Below, piece after piece: positions 1 through 13,500 of a stretch of DNA of 64,000 nt. Origin of the DNA: Phoronis australis (lineage: Eukaryota > Phoronida > Phoronidae); assembly GCA_002633005.1 (NCBI GenBank), contig NMRA01000122.1, forward strand, positions 340,171 through 404,170, given 5' to 3'. Position 1 is the first letter of the stretch. Every line of letters begins with the position of its first letter. The notes beneath the pieces were generated by a model. It searched no databases. It saw only the letters and a program-made list of their open reading frames with translations, and had not been told where the DNA came from. The position numbers and the translations under genes were made by a program.

Positions 1-1290
1 CAGAAAATGTGTTAGCGGCACTGGAATTCGCAAAATACATTTTTGTACCTCTGCAAACAAGGAGAGGCGATTTCAGGAAAGGAATTCTGGGAAGAAAAAG
101 AAGAGTACATAACTACAATCCGGGGTAGACCCTAAACAACAAAAATAACAATTTTCAATATTTTTCTAAGAAGGAAAGAGACATCAGAAATACTGTGAAC
201 AGAAGCAGTAAAAGGACACAGAAGTGACTGTACAGGAGTGACCAGCGGTCAAGGCCTACCAAAAAGGAGCCACAGCTGAACCAAACACAAGGTCCCATGG
301 CTGAACGCCTGAGGTATCAAACAAGCCCGCAGTGACTATTAATGAGTTAAATGACAATGCCCTGCACACCTGAATAGTCTTAAAAGACCACAAATTCCTT
401 ATGTGAATGATACAACCATCAACTGAAGAGCCCCCNCCCCCCCCCCCGCTAGACTGTAACTGAGCCAAATTTCAGTTCACCAGTAATAGGTAGAATTTCT
501 TTACCTATTTTGCACAAAAACAATTGCAAAAACTAAGTAGTTATGGTTCTTCAAATAGTCCACAAACACCAAGTTAAGAGTTGTTTCAGATCTATATTCT
601 ACAGACTTGAGAACCCATATTCTCTTAGCATGGACAGGGATCAGCTGGAAAAAAAATAAATATATTTGGCATCCAAGGTTGAAATTTGCAAGATTGGTGT
701 AAAGCATTACCACCTTATGTAACACCAACCATAATAGTAAATGAATACCTAAAAATTACAGGGTGGTCACATTATTATTAATGTAGGTGCTTAAATGAAG
801 TTTCAAAAATCTAAATTAGGTTCACTTGACTACCTGCTTAGCTATAAGTGTGCGAAGTCTACTTCTATCAATACTGGAACACTTTTGAACAATACAAAAA
901 CCAAGGAACACCACAGGTTGTCTGGTCAAGCTGGCAAAATGTCCCCATGCTATCAGGCGTCATTACACAACTGACCATTCCAGGAGACACTTGAGACTGC
1001 AGGGTTATGGCCCACCAGCATGTGCCCATAGATTGGAGGTCAACCACCTAGCAAAGGGCCCCAGTTCTAAGACTAGGTAATCTATTGCACAAGCCACTGG
1101 CAAGGCTTGAAACACCCTTACAGGATGGGCAATTAAAGTTATATAGTTGTTGGTCAGGCAAGGATGTGATTGCTTGTACAGTAACCAATTTAAAGTATGT
1201 AAGAACCACCAGTTCTAGTCATAAGAAATTTGGCTATAACGTTTGGGGAATTTTAAAGGAAAAGCTCATTCATGAAACAATATTAGAGAC

Positions 1291-1349
1291 TAATAATAAT
1301 GATGATGATGATGATGACGATGATGAAAATAATAATAATAATAATAATT
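1291..1349. repeat. trinucleotide microsatellite (TAA/GAT/AAT)n
   Basis: A run of TAA, then GAT, then AAT triplets of about 59 bp with a single interruption. On the plus strand it translates as an acidic/Asn run (D8 then N7), which only extends an open frame artificially. It is ordinary simple sequence. Confidence 0.9.
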
Positions 1350-3412
1350 AGAATATTAACTTGAAGAAGAGGAAATCTAATGATAACAATTCTGCATAAT
1401 AGTAACAAAAGTAGTCATCCTGGTAGTTGTCGACATTCAAAAATGATCGAGAGTGGTATTGGTACAGGAAAAGTCGTTCACCTTGTTCTGAAAATCAATT
1501 CAAATGTTCAATCCGATTGCCCTGATAAATCAAAACAAATGTTTGGAACCAGTCGACAACGATTCAGATAAAAAAATGCCACAAACACTGTAACAAGATC
1601 AAAAAAGTAGGTTTCAATTGTACAGTACAGCCAAGAGACGCAAGATCTCAGCTGCTGTGTCAAAGCCATCATAGTATTATTGCTATCACAAGGAAGGCCT
1701 TGTGCTTGTTTTGATAAGAGTTCATTAGGCCTGTCTGACCCAGTCAGCAGACTGGACACTGCGCATCCTGCAGCTACTTGGCCACTGGTCAGGGACCTTT
1801 GGAAATATTACCTAACACTGGGGCCTGTCTAGGGAGTGGAGACCAAAATGACACATAGCAGGGTTAGTTGGATGTGCAGAACCTTACATGTAAAAAGGGT
1901 AAAAACCACACACAGTGACAACTGCCTCACAACTCTGGAAACCGACAATAGATGGCAGAATGACAGGTAAGGTGAAGCTAGGTTTTTATGCAAACGCAAA
2001 ACCAAACCAAAACCAGCAATAAAATGTTAAGTGCTATTGAAACCATCCTGATGATAAATTACAGAACCATCAAACAGGGTAAACAATCTGGATAGTATGA
2101 CAAAGAAATTTCCAAAAACAAGTAAAGATTCAGCCATTTATCAGATAATGTGAGAAACAGGACAAGTTAGAATGGTTTCTAAGATAAGTAAGTAGAAAGA
2201 AAAGTGATAAAAATAGAAGTTTCGGTTGGTCGTATACAGTAATAGACAATATCAGGTACAGGTTAAGTCAGGGCTGACTAAAATCTTCTGTTTGGAAACC
2301 ATCTATCTAAGAGGGTAAATTAGTTTAATTTTGAGCCACGAAATACACCTTCCAAACCATAATTTCTAGAGTTCATTATGAGAAAAGCAACTGAGACAAC
2401 CAAAGACCACATGATAGGCCTTCTACAACTACAAAAGAATTATTTCAAGGATTAGCACAAGTCAAACTTGATTGACCATGGTCAACATTAATGTAAAAGA
2501 CTAACCCTGGACAAGCACGATTAAGGTGACCAAAAATGTTGTTAGCAAACAGGAGGGAGTTCAATAACCTAACAACAGGTAAACACACTTTGATCTGTAT
2601 GGGCCACTTCCTTGCCTGGACACTGGCCTTGTGTATACAGTGACCATACATGCTGGACAGCAGCCCAAGATGACCTGGGTGACTAACCACTGGCAAGTTA
2701 CTCAATAGTTCACAGGGTAGTCTATGCAGTACCACCCATACAACTCCTGCTAAAACATGAGTCTAAACTCACAATGGCTGCAATGGAACTGGTGGTGTTG
2801 GGGACGTAGTTAATATCCATTTTCATGTTTTTGAAAGTTAGTAGTCAATAGTGCTACACACTTAAAGCACGACTATTTCCTCACAACGGGTCATCAAGCG
2901 ATGGCAACATGGCACTGACTTTGTGGGACTTTGTGGCTCTTGGTGGGACTTTGTGGCTCAGGGGGGGATGTGTGGCAAATTTAGGCTGTCAGCGTTAGCG
3001 TGATATTAACTTAATTAGAAGTACATTACTGAATAAATAAACAGTGGCACAGTCAGAGTCACTATATTTATACCGACACTATGTGACTAAGTCACAAAAC
3101 AGTGTTTGACTTGTTTGTTCATCCTTGGATCCTGGCAAATCTGAGGTTATGAAAGTTTCCAAACTGTGAGACTTAGAGACAGTATTCGCCCATTAATCAC
3201 GAGTTATTTAGCAAAAAACTTGAACTTGTTATTTCCTATTTTTGGAACAGAGTGTATGTATGCTGAAAGTTCTTCTATTTAACAAAAAAATAATTGCTAA
3301 AATTGGAGTCATTTATCAAAAACTTGTACAGTTCTGCAAATGCCCACACTCTTACCAAACGATACCAAGTGAAAGTCGTAACAATTTTTCTCAACTCTTT
3401 GCAAATTTGACA

Positions 3413-3438
3413 AAATATAATTCAACTTGTCCACCATG
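3413..3438 (-). repeat. dispersed AT-rich repeat, GGTGGACAAGT core (copy 1)
   Basis: On the minus strand this reads CATGGTGGACAAGTTGAATT followed by T/A-rich sequence. The same core (RTGGYGGACAARTG then an AATTTTA-like tail) recurs at 5372-5400 (+), 40401-40426 (-), 54465-54490 (+) and 57795-57825 (-). Weak similarity extends downstream for about 80 bp in several copies, which suggests a degraded interspersed element rather than a chance motif. Confidence 0.45.
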
Positions 3439-5527
3439 TTTTTGTCCCAAACCGAAGAAATTTAACCCTAAATCCACAAGTGCCCTTTGAAGGTGAGCCG
3501 CAGGTAAATACCGAGACGAAATTCAAAACCAGAAAAAAACAGTTCAGGTTTACTACAGTGCAGGCTCTCAATAGAAAGAACTGCTTAAGCTAGCCAATGT
3601 AATCACTGGCCAGGCAACTTTTGAAGTAGACATGATACAACTTGCTTGACTAAATAACTGCCAAAGTATTTATCCAATTCAACTAGTATCAGACATCAAA
3701 GCCAAAGATCAACACTGGCCCAGACGCTAATGTATTTATAATCCAGCTAGGGAAATATGAATATAGGTTTGACACAGTCTAATGAAAGACTGTCCACAGG
3801 TAGATTGTTACCTGATACAAGTCAGGATTAGGGTGATGCCTTTTCAACTGAATTATTGCAGGTATTCACCACCCTGAATTGCAGTCTTGCTATGATGCAA
3901 TATTTGCTGTGGGAAATGTTTGCAAATAACTGGCAAATCAACAACACCTTCAGATAAGCACCACACACATGCAGGACATGATGTGGAAGTCAACTCAGGG
4001 GAGCTAACTCTGAACGCCCCATGAAAACAACTCCCAGCCTATCAGTTCCTCCAATGCTGATCAAACTGGGTTTGGGGGAACATTCTGAAAACATTAGCTT
4101 TTCCCTGAACACAGTAATCAAGCCGTGCAAGAAAATACTATCAAAGGCAGTCTACGCTAAGTTTGATCAGCTACTCAAGCCATTGTTAGTTTTGTGCAGA
4201 TTGAGTTGCAGTGCTGCTGCTCACAAGAGATATGAAATTAAGATTTAAAAAGTATCAGTCTTTTAGGTTGTTGCTTAAAATATTAGATTTCAATATCCCC
4301 GTTGCTTTCTTAATCATTCAAGCACTTCACACATGTTGTTACACTTCAGAACAGACTATGACAGATTTTTGCACACTATAATATATCAGAGTAAAACTCC
4401 ATAGATTTCAATGCTTTATAAGAACCTGCAGAAATCGGTACCCCTCTAAATTGGTACCCCTCTAAACAACCCTGGATCCACTTCAGCGTATCAACCAACT
4501 CTTGAACCCAACACAGCCACACAAATCCAAACATACAACAGGTCAACTGTATGACTTCTTCACCTGAAGAAAGAGCACTTATGCCAGGACCGGTCAGTCT
4601 TTTAAAGTGTAGAGTTCAACGGGGTATTAGCTGCTCAAAAATACAATATAAACCAATTCCAGCGTGATTAAATATTAGGCTACAATACTAAAGAATGAGG
4701 GTTTATCAATGTTTACTACACTGTTAGTGCTAGGGTATACAAACAAGCCTGGCAGAGATAGTGACCAGAAAGAGTGTCTTGTATGGCTTCATTTGAACCC
4801 ATTTGAATAGATCAGTTTACCTGTCTCTACCCTAAAATGAACAGTGGCTGGAGGAAAGAGATAAATAGATATTAAGTGACTGCCCCAGGGTTTTTGTATT
4901 ATTAGAAAGGGGACAACATTTGCTCTATTGAACTTCTACTGGTTCCCTTTGAAAACTCTGGTTTAGTAAATAACAAACATGCACAGAGGCAAACACCTCA
5001 CTAACAGAAAACTCCAGAGTTCTAACTGAAGTTTTGCTCTTCATCCTGTTATGTAAGAATTTAGTAATATGGCCACCATAAAACTCAGTTTTGACCAAAA
5101 TGTTAGTTAGAACTTAAAGTGTCCTGTCATTTTCAAGACCCAAATTCTATACTAGTTCAGTTGGCTTGGCAAGTATTTCCTTCCATACAGTAATATATGT
5201 ACATCTTCATCACCCAAATACACAGTCATGTGGTGCTGCTGTGTAACTGGACCCATATTTCCACAGTTGTAACTTAAAACCATACAATATCACAATAACA
5301 TTATGTTGTAGTGTAAAATAATATACTAGTTGAAATTTAATTATGGAAAAAATATCTTCTATTCGAGATACGATGTGGCGGACAAATGGAGTAAAATTTT
5401 GTTGATTTTTTACAACAATAACTTTGGTTAAAGCTATACTTTATTGACGACATGAATCAGGTACAGGGAAACAGTGTGGCCTAGTGCCGGGATAGATGTT
5501 CGCTTACTTTACTCAAAGTTGAGTCCC

Positions 5528-5628
5528 ATGGGGCACAGTGCCAGACCCTCGAGTCTGGTCTCTAACTCCTCAGTCCAAATGGGGCACAGTGCCAGACCCT
5601 TGAGTCTGGTCTCTAACTCATCAGCTTG
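5528..5628. repeat. 51-bp tandem duplication with internal palindrome
   Basis: Two adjacent copies (5528-5578, 5579-5628) share almost the whole unit, starting ATGGGGCACAGTGCC. Each contains the hairpin CCAGACCCTCGAGTCTGG (second copy with TTGAG). The duplication is recent, judging by few mismatches. No function can be assigned. Confidence 0.85.
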
Positions 5629-6298
5629 TTTACCAGTATATCAATGAAGTATAAAAAATGCTTCCGCATGATCAGTGCAATGGGCCCACTTGAGCGGCCT
5701 GCACACCTCTTGTACAATGTGTACTAGACCGCTTACAATTATTTTTTTTTTAAATATTTAAGGTACGGGGATGGTCCTTTTAACAGGAGGTCCTATTCTG
5801 CTGTCCTGTAATAGGGAAATGATCACCAGTTTTAATTCCTAAGACTGTACTTTTGAATGAGTGAGATTTAATTATTTTTCCAAAATAGTTCTGCGGAGCG
5901 TTAAGACAAAATTTCTGACTTAGTTAAGTCTCGGTGAGTAATTTTTCGTGAAACAGACCTTTGGTCAAATTGTGAATATTTGCAACAATGTAGCAAGCAC
6001 TTGAACATAGAGAAACAACCATTTCAGTGATTATTTGGCTTCCAAATTGAAGAAAGTGTTTATGAGTGTACATCAGGTTGCCTCCCCTCACAAGCTCCGG
6101 TCACATTTAGTCAGTAACCTAGTGGCTGCCTCCCCACACAAACTCTGTTTCTATGGAAACCCTCACACACATGCATAACTCACAAGTCTAATGATTTTAT
6201 TAACACCTAACACTCCTGTAAGAATGTATCAATGAACAGTTTCAATGACTATTATTAGCAAATACAACTGTCTCATACACCCCAACACTTAAGGCTAA

Positions 6299-6700
6299 CA
6301 CCTGACTTCAGGTAGTCAACAGGTGACAGGTTGTAACAACAAGCTATTTAGCTAATATCCACCAGGTACACAGCCCTCAGCTACTCCTCCTTGATGTCTG
6401 ACTGTTGGTCCAGCCCGCCTGCACAATAACACTGCTTACCAGGTAACTTTTGATTAATCAGATGGAAAACTGTATCAAAGATTAATTAACTAAGGTATTC
6501 GGAATTGTTTATAAGATACACCTAACCACTAAGCGCCAGGTGAATAGCCAATCCAAAACAAACATTCGCTAATATTGACACAGCATTTAGGTGTTTACAT
6601 AAACACAGATCAGAGGCCTCCATACCTGGGCAGGTAATTAGTCATAAACACAGGTAGATATTTCTAAAGAAACACACATCACAACACCTGCATTCACCTG
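6299..6700. promoter_or_regulatory. candidate cis-regulatory element: CAGGTG/CAGGTA cluster plus forkhead-like palindrome
   Basis: Eleven CACCTG/CAGGTG or TACCTG/CAGGTA hexamers occur in about 400 bp (starts 6299, 6309, 6320, 6363, 6440, 6537, 6623, 6631, 6651, 6685, 6695). Fewer than one is expected by chance. CAGGTG is the E2-box bound by Snail/ZEB zinc fingers and some bHLH proteins. A TGTTTACATAAACA near-palindrome (6592-6605) matches paired forkhead sites. No tandem unit explains the motif repetition. Enhancer or silencer activity is inference. Confidence 0.4.
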
Positions 6701-7470
6701 GCAGATCAAAATGTTTTCATAGCTGACTCCATGGCTCTGGTGACTGGGGGAAACATAAACTTAAAATCTATTACATGTTTTGACAAAATAGGAATTGTTC
6801 TTGTCTTTATACACATTTGGTTGAGTCTAGCTTTTCAAAGTGCGGTTTACCTAACAACAACTGTGGGGGCTCCAATAACACCTTCGAACTACTTAGGACT
6901 CCTTGCCCTGGTCAAAAACATGTGCCAACTGCAACATGGGATTTCAAGGGCTGTTACAACATGGTATTAATACTGTCAATTCTGGGTTAGGCAGGCCCAG
7001 TCTTGTTGAACACCATTGGAGTTCCCCACACTCAGTCAATAAACAGTCAAAAAGCACGGCAACAATTCTCCAGTTTAGAACAGTGAAAATCAATTATTTT
7101 CCTCAAGATCAGAACCAAAATTTAGAAATAGGCAATATTGTGCCAAATTCAAAAATCACAAGACAAATTTTGCATCGGCAACTATTTTTCACGATTTTAT
7201 CTCATGTTTGTTGATACAAAATGCAGTGTTTGAGAAATGTGATGAGGACCAAAACTACCTTGTATGTCCCAATCTTCGGAATCAAGAATTTCAGAGTCCC
7301 AAATTTTAGAGACTAGCCCAACTTTTTACAGCTGGCGGATAACATTCAAGCAGCAACAAACTCAGTAGTTTCGCAAAAAAGCCCAAAAAAGAAAAAGTAC
7401 AACTGGTTCATCCAGCCAATCTCTGAATTAGACTGACGACAATGTCCTAGGATATGACCTACTACCATGG

Positions 7471-7617
7471 TCTAGGGCGACGCACCATAAGGGGGCCGGG
7501 GGGGGGCTATAGCTCCCCACTTTTTTCAATGCTCCGGCACTCATGGTCTATGGGCGGTGTACCACAGGGGTGCTGTAGCTCCCCACTTTTTTCAGTGCTG
7601 CGCCACCCGTGTCTATA
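7471..7617. repeat. two tandem ~75-bp units with poly-G/poly-T core
   Basis: Two adjacent units share TAGCTCCCCACTTTTTTCA followed by a GCxCCGGCAC/GCGCCACC-like segment and a TCTAT end. The first unit has an expanded G run. The CpG content is higher than the surroundings. Probably a fragment of an interspersed repeat. Confidence 0.7.
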
Positions 7618-8525
7618 TAATACGCGACAGTAGAATCCAAATGACTTGCGACAAAAACTGACTTCATGAACAATTTAGGAACCCCCCATTACAATTTGGA
7701 AACCAATTTGCAACAGCATAGCACAGTTACAGCTGGGTAGGGTTGTTGACACGTTGGGCTATTAGGCACCATAATCACACTGTCAAGGTTGACAGCTGGT
7801 CTAGTTGACCTTAGTATTACTACAAATTACCACCAAGTTAGCAGCCCCTAATTATATGCAATTATATAGCTATAAAATACACAACTCCTAAACATATTAT
7901 TGATAGAGTTAAGATAGCTTTATGTTAATATTGCATCACATCTTTTCAAATGATAAACCACTATTAGAACACTGTTCAGGAGTTAGGGGGGTTGCAAACC
8001 TTGATCCAGGCCTTTCCTAGCCAAGCAACTTTCATTCACAGCAAAGTCTCCCCATGATCCCCAACATTTAGGATACTTTTTACTTTAAATCATTCCACAC
8101 GATGTACAAAAGGTCTAAAGGAAGATGGAATAATGTTAAACATTAAAAGAAGTCAACTATTTATTTTTGACTCGTGAAGATTACAATCCATTCGTTATGC
8201 ACTAGTTATTCATACAAGTACCTCTCAAGCAACCTGTGCACTAACACTATGTGTATGCAAGGGGATGAGAATGTGTGCATCCCTCATCCCACAATCTCCA
8301 GCCAATTTCCCAGGGCACATCAAAGACTTCACAATGCCACCACACATGGAAGTGAGCTTATATTGGCAGGCTTGGCCAAATGTGTATTGGATGAGATAAC
8401 TGCAGTCCTAACCAAGTGTACCAGTTTCAAAGTAAAAAATAGCAATAAGTAAATATTATCCGTCTTCGAATTTTTAAAATCGGTGCATTATAAGAGAAAT
8501 TAAAGCAAATGTGTTTTCTTCAGCA

Positions 8526-8542
8526 GCGTGGCTGAGCCACGC
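8526..8542. other. short perfect hairpin
   Basis: GCGTGGC TGA GCCACGC forms a 7-bp perfect stem with a 3-nt loop. There is no following T-run and no miRNA-length stem, so I assign no RNA function. Confidence 0.5.
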
Positions 8543-8587
8543 GCATTAATTAACTTATATGAAAGAACGGGTTAGTCAGAGTCTGGC

Positions 8588-8751
8588 TTAGGCACGCTTG
8601 TAGTGGGGTGACAAAAGGCCAAATGACAGCGTGAGATTTGCCTCATGCCAACACAGCTTCATGAGTAGTCCGACTGCATCCAGCACGTGCAGGCGGCCAT
8701 AGCAGTCAACCATGAAATGCGAGTACATGTGGCAGGTCGGTCAAGCCACAC
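8588..8751 (-). other. CpG-rich block with splice-acceptor-like start and 46-codon ORF; possible exon
   Basis: On the minus strand a good acceptor-like sequence (GTTTCACTCCTCAG) ends at 8752 and is followed by unusually CpG-rich unique DNA. One frame, from an ATG at 8728 to a TAA at 8588, reads 46 residues starting MYSHFMVDCYGRLHVLDAV and ending PHYKRA. Another frame from the acceptor is open for 30 codons. Neither frame resembles a family I know. The frames entered from the kinase exon's splice phase stop quickly and do not give the HRD-DLK motif, so it is not the next kinase exon. It could be an exon of an unknown gene or simply a conserved CpG-rich element. Confidence 0.18.
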
Positions 8752-9609
8752 CTGAGGAGTGAAACACTACAGGTTAATGAATGGATGAGTAGGACTGAAT
8801 AAGGTTATGAGGACACCTGTAGGCCAGGCCAGTAACCGACATAATGCTCTGTACATAAATCACAATAAAAAAGGCATGAAATCGGAAAACTGAATGAACA
8901 AGCCCTGCAGCCACAAACAACAGCCTACCTGAGTGTAAGTTAATTCAGAGTTGGCTCCCCATAGATCACAGTTAATGAGGTGGTGGAAATGTGGTAATTA
9001 TCTTTTAATAAACCCAGTGCAAAATATAAAAATAACGAACAACGCCAGTTATTTGAAAACAGAATATTGCCCACCCATGGCATGGGAACGTTGGCAAAAT
9101 GAGGGTGGTTAAACAATAAACTGAAAAATAATATGTTCCCACGGATAACAGAATGTTACCTAACCCTAGACTATGTTCCGTTACCACGGTGTTACAACAA
9201 TTAGGCCACAACAATGTAGGTAATAAACAGTATATTATAATTTAAACCTGAAAATGAAGTTTTTAATTTTTCACACAATTTAACTGCGAGACTACGAGTT
9301 GTTAACTGAATGCAACGTGACATTATAACGGGCCTGAGAGTGCTTCCTGCATATTAAAAACAAGGCGGTGCGCAATTGGTGTAATTCAAAGTTGAATGAA
9401 TTTAAAAGTTATGCCAATCTTAATGTCATTTGCCCAGTACGTGGGAACAGGCACTTAATACCTTGATCTAATTAGGTCCAGCCGAAATACCAAACTTAAC
9501 ACTGGAATAAATAAAGGTAGTGAAGGCCAATCTTCAAACTGCAGTAATCAATAACTTGATTCAGTCTTTTATCATTTGTAGTCAGAAACCTTGCCCTATT
9601 AACAAATGC

Positions 9610-10310
9610 AACTTAAAAAGGCCACCAGGGGACGCAGCATAAGTCAAATCTGTCCGAAACAAGGAACACCATGAACTCCAAACCTATCAAAACAGATGTA
9701 AAAATAAAATTGCCACTAGGGGGCACAGCTATTGTCAGACGGGTCTGAAACTCGCCATCATATGTTGCAATCTTCATAAAAACACATCTGCCAAATTTCA
9801 CAAAGATCATCCAAAGGTTTAAGGAGATACAGCCGTGTGCAACAAACATCCCACTCGGGGGCGCCAAAGTTCTTGAACCTGTTTGAAAATCAACTTTGGC
9901 TGCAGTCTTTTCATTAAGAACACCAGGTGGCATATAATACATCAAATGCATCCCAAAATGGGAAGGCGTTGTCATTGCCTTAATAGAAACCTATTTGACA
10001 AATTTCATGAAAATCCATCAAGGAACTCCAAAGATAGAGAAGCGAATATAAAACCTAAACTGTCACTAGGGGGGAGAACAGTAGTCAGATTGATTGTCGT
10101 CATCATCTGTCGTCAGCTTAATAGGAACACATCTGCCAAATGTCATTTTGATCCTACAAGGGGGGTTCAGGTGATACAGTAGCGGATACTGGATGCCCGG
10201 GACGCCCTGAGACAGAGATGACGGCAATATGCACCCATATATAAATATGTTTGGTCAATATGGTGACATTACGAATCATCAACACCAGCATACAAGCCCC
10301 TAGTGGTATA
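9610..10310 (+). repeat. tandem/dispersed repeat array with CTCF-like cores
   Basis: Irregular units share a start like CCACTAGGGGGCACAGC, then a stretch containing CATCATNTGT, then AACACATCTGCCAAATTTCA and an AAGATCCATCAAGGA-like end. Core sites are at 9622-9638, 9713-9729, 9851-9865, 9921-9934 and 10062-10078, with a reverse one at 10293-10306. These cores match the conserved animal CTCF core CCASYAGRKGGCRC. Spacing varies (about 70-140 bp). The open frames seen across the array are not protein-coding. A related copy lies at 17300-17765. Confidence 0.7.
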
Positions 10311-10482
10311 AATAACTACGTAATTTCAATACAAAAAAATTATCAAAAAAGTCTACTTCATTATTAGCATCTGATGGCATATATTTTTCAGCTGCCACCA
10401 AACATCATTTTCAAGAAGGCCCCCCATGGAAAGCAGTACAAACTGATGGGGCTGTAACCCTCATTGTAAATGTTACATTAAA

Positions 10483-10505
10483 TAAATAAAATAAATAAAT
10501 AAATA
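10483..10505. repeat. (AAAT)n microsatellite
   Basis: About six AAAT/AAATA units in tandem, ordinary simple sequence. Confidence 0.85.
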
Positions 10506-13500
10506 AGAAAACTGTGGCAATGTACAATAAATCCTTTAAAAAATTGAAAAATGCCAGTTTCGCAAATTCTTTCTCTTCCCAATTGGAAAATTTTATGGTA
10601 ATTAAACCTCCACCAATGTCAAGTGTAGGAATTCAGATTTGTAATAACATTGTTTTGCTAAAATTTCACACTTTTAGGAGATAAGCGAAATTTTATTCTT
10701 ATCGATAAAATAACACTAAATTATTGCTTTAGTTTCAACTTCCATCATAAAATATTTTTGAAACGTTGCAGGCATCCATGACAATGTGAGAAGCCTTTTA
10801 AAATGTAAAAAGTGCAAATTTTGGCAATTTTTTCTAGCCCCAAGGTGATATTGTACCTTGTAGTGGAAGATAATTTGACTGTTATTTCCTTTTCGTCAAA
10901 ACGACATTGGTGGAATACCAAGCAGAGCTGAAGGTAGTACAACAGATTCAATATTTAGCAGTGCTGTACACTTGATTTTGCCAAACCACCTGACACATGG
11001 TCGACCTGGCAAACAAAACGCTAACCAAACTACATCAATGGCGTCAGTTACCTTGTGTAGTATTACGACCACACAAGGGAAGGTGAAAGGAAAGTTACAA
11101 AGGTGGAACTGTAAAAAAATGAGCTCACTGTTTGAAAGTCACTGTTGGGCACAATGGAAAAACCAGCAAGCTGTAAACAGAGGTGAACAGCTGTGCTATT
11201 GAACTATTCATGTTCAATCTAATATTCAATGTTTATGTTCCGGGAATATGTCCCAGAAGGAACTTGAATAAAAATGTATATATATCACAGTCACCTCTCT
11301 CCTCAGGTGTGCTGGTAGGTACAGGTGTCAAAATCAGTAAATGTATCCCAGGTAATAATTATATGAGGGCCACCACAAATATGTGTCAAGTCCATTAGCT
11401 GGCAAGGGGCCTGTTAGTACAGAGATGGAGACCAGCTGATGACCTGTGATTACTCCAGCCAGGTAAAGTGACATTCTGATGACATGATGTTCACACCTTA
11501 TGAACACCATTGTACCCCTATTAGACTGAACAATGCCCCTGGCTTGAATGGACCACAGCTAATCACATGTATTATGGTTTGTGGGCCTTTCTTCCACCAG
11601 CATTGAAAACTGCTCTAGCTAATCCAGATAAATCAGAGATAGTCATCAGGGAGTTGCACTGCCCACCCAGAGCACTGAATGGTGGCTGTATTGGCTGGGA
11701 CAATTTCTCCTCTATAATGACTGTATTACTAATGCCTCCAGCAGCAGACTATTATTATGATAAACCTCAGTACAACACAAAATAACCCATACAAGCAATC
11801 ACAAGCCAAAACCACAGACACCCACCAACATGACAAACCAAAATCACAGACCCAAAAGGTCCTTCCATGTTTGTTTGTTTGGGGGAACACTGATCAATGG
11901 TGAAGTTTTCATTCGATCATCAGCATATAATTTGATCATTGTATTGAAGTTAAAACCACAAGTTCACATCAAAGTAAATAGTTGGATTTAACTGCGAAGT
12001 GTCAACCAACGCTTCGCTACAACAAGACCACTTTACCTCAAAGTGATTGGTAGATAACGCTATCAACAATGACATGTGTAGTGCTAAAGATTTGAAAATA
12101 TTTTGTTCAACCATTCATCTTCCTACTCCTAAAACATTCCATTTCCGTTTTCTCTGAAAATGTGCTTGACTCCTCATACATTAAAACCTAACCAATTTCA
12201 GTCAAAACTAATTGTCAAAGTTCCCCACTTTTCATTTTACAAAGCTTTTTTACTTTATTGTGACTGGCCATAACTAACTGGAGATCTAGTTTGTGGAGTA
12301 AAACTTAAACTGGCACAGTACTGACGGAAAGATTAAATTTCACCTATCTTCAGAGTAAATGAGATTTTACACACCTATTTAAAACTTACGCAATCTCAAA
12401 ACTTCTATCTCTATACAGCACTGCTACCTTGCCCTAAGTTTACTGATCCTGAACATCACTTGCCAACTATAACTTTGATGTTGGTTGATTACTACAAGCT
12501 AAAGAGAAGCGTTCAAGTTAACTTTGATGTTTTCACAGATACACCTCTAGTGTGGGTGTAACACAGTGCAAAAACCCCTAAGACCACAGACACACACCAA
12601 TTTGACCAATGTGAAGCACAATAGTTTAAATCTGTCCTGATGCCACAAGCCATAGCATTACTGACCTGCATCAGTTAAGAAAGTGATAACCAACAACTAG
12701 TTAATAAAATAACAAGAACAGTCGAGTAGACAATAATGACGGAACAGGTCTAGATACACTTCGCTTTTTAAAAGTTTTCATTATATTGAATATTGATTTT
12801 GCCAACACTTATAAATGAATGTGACAAAGCAAACTATAGTTTTTCTGCTTAGACACATAACAAATGCCCTTGGCAACACATTCTCAGCCGCATTACCACT
12901 GAAATGCAGATTTGCAAGATTACATAATAATCCAACATTGTTTACAAACAAAGCAAACTAACAGTGGGATACTACAAATAAGGTGGTCTGTACCTCCCAA
13001 GAACTTAGAGACTAGAGTGCCCAAACTGCCGCATGGGTCTGGGGATGAGGGGGACTCCCTGAAGGACCACCACCAGGTAGACAAATCATCACATGGGACA
13101 GTCAGAGGTGCAAAGTGGGTGGCAAAGCTGGTATGATGATTAAACAGTTTAACAGAAATATCAATGTGAATGACAGCAGGTCACAATAGCATGACTGTGG
13201 CCAGGTAATGACAGGTAAAGATGTAACACTATAAATCATATAGTTGTAATGTAGGTGAGGTAATGAGAGCCCCCAGGGCCCAGACTCTACCACATCATTA
13301 GGACATAAACCACTAATGAGTCACTCATCATGACTCGAAAATTACATGTGATGACAAGGGTAGGTTATGTAGTAACCTAGAAAAATGTCCAAGTTTGGCT
13401 AACTTTGGAACATTGTTATCTCAGAAATGACTAGTCAGAAAAACATGAAACTTTCAGACACCACGCTTCATGCACTGTTATACGAAACAATGTGATGATT

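Larger units (their letters stand above)
1..5520. other. non-coding stretch, no gene seen
   Basis: I see no exon with a recognisable product here. Open frames are short, AT-rich and lack splice or family support. It holds a trinucleotide microsatellite (1291-1349), an ambiguous base inside a poly-C run (436), two copies of a dispersed AT-rich repeat around a GGTGGACAA-like core (3413-3438 minus, 5372-5400 plus), and otherwise unique AT-rich DNA. If the kinase gene continues past its last visible exon at 34652, this is its intron; otherwise it is intergenic. Confidence 0.5.

Noticed and set aside
9613-10182. ORFs of 120 and 99 codons on opposite strands
   Set aside because: Both lie in the CTCF-core repeat array and have no protein features.
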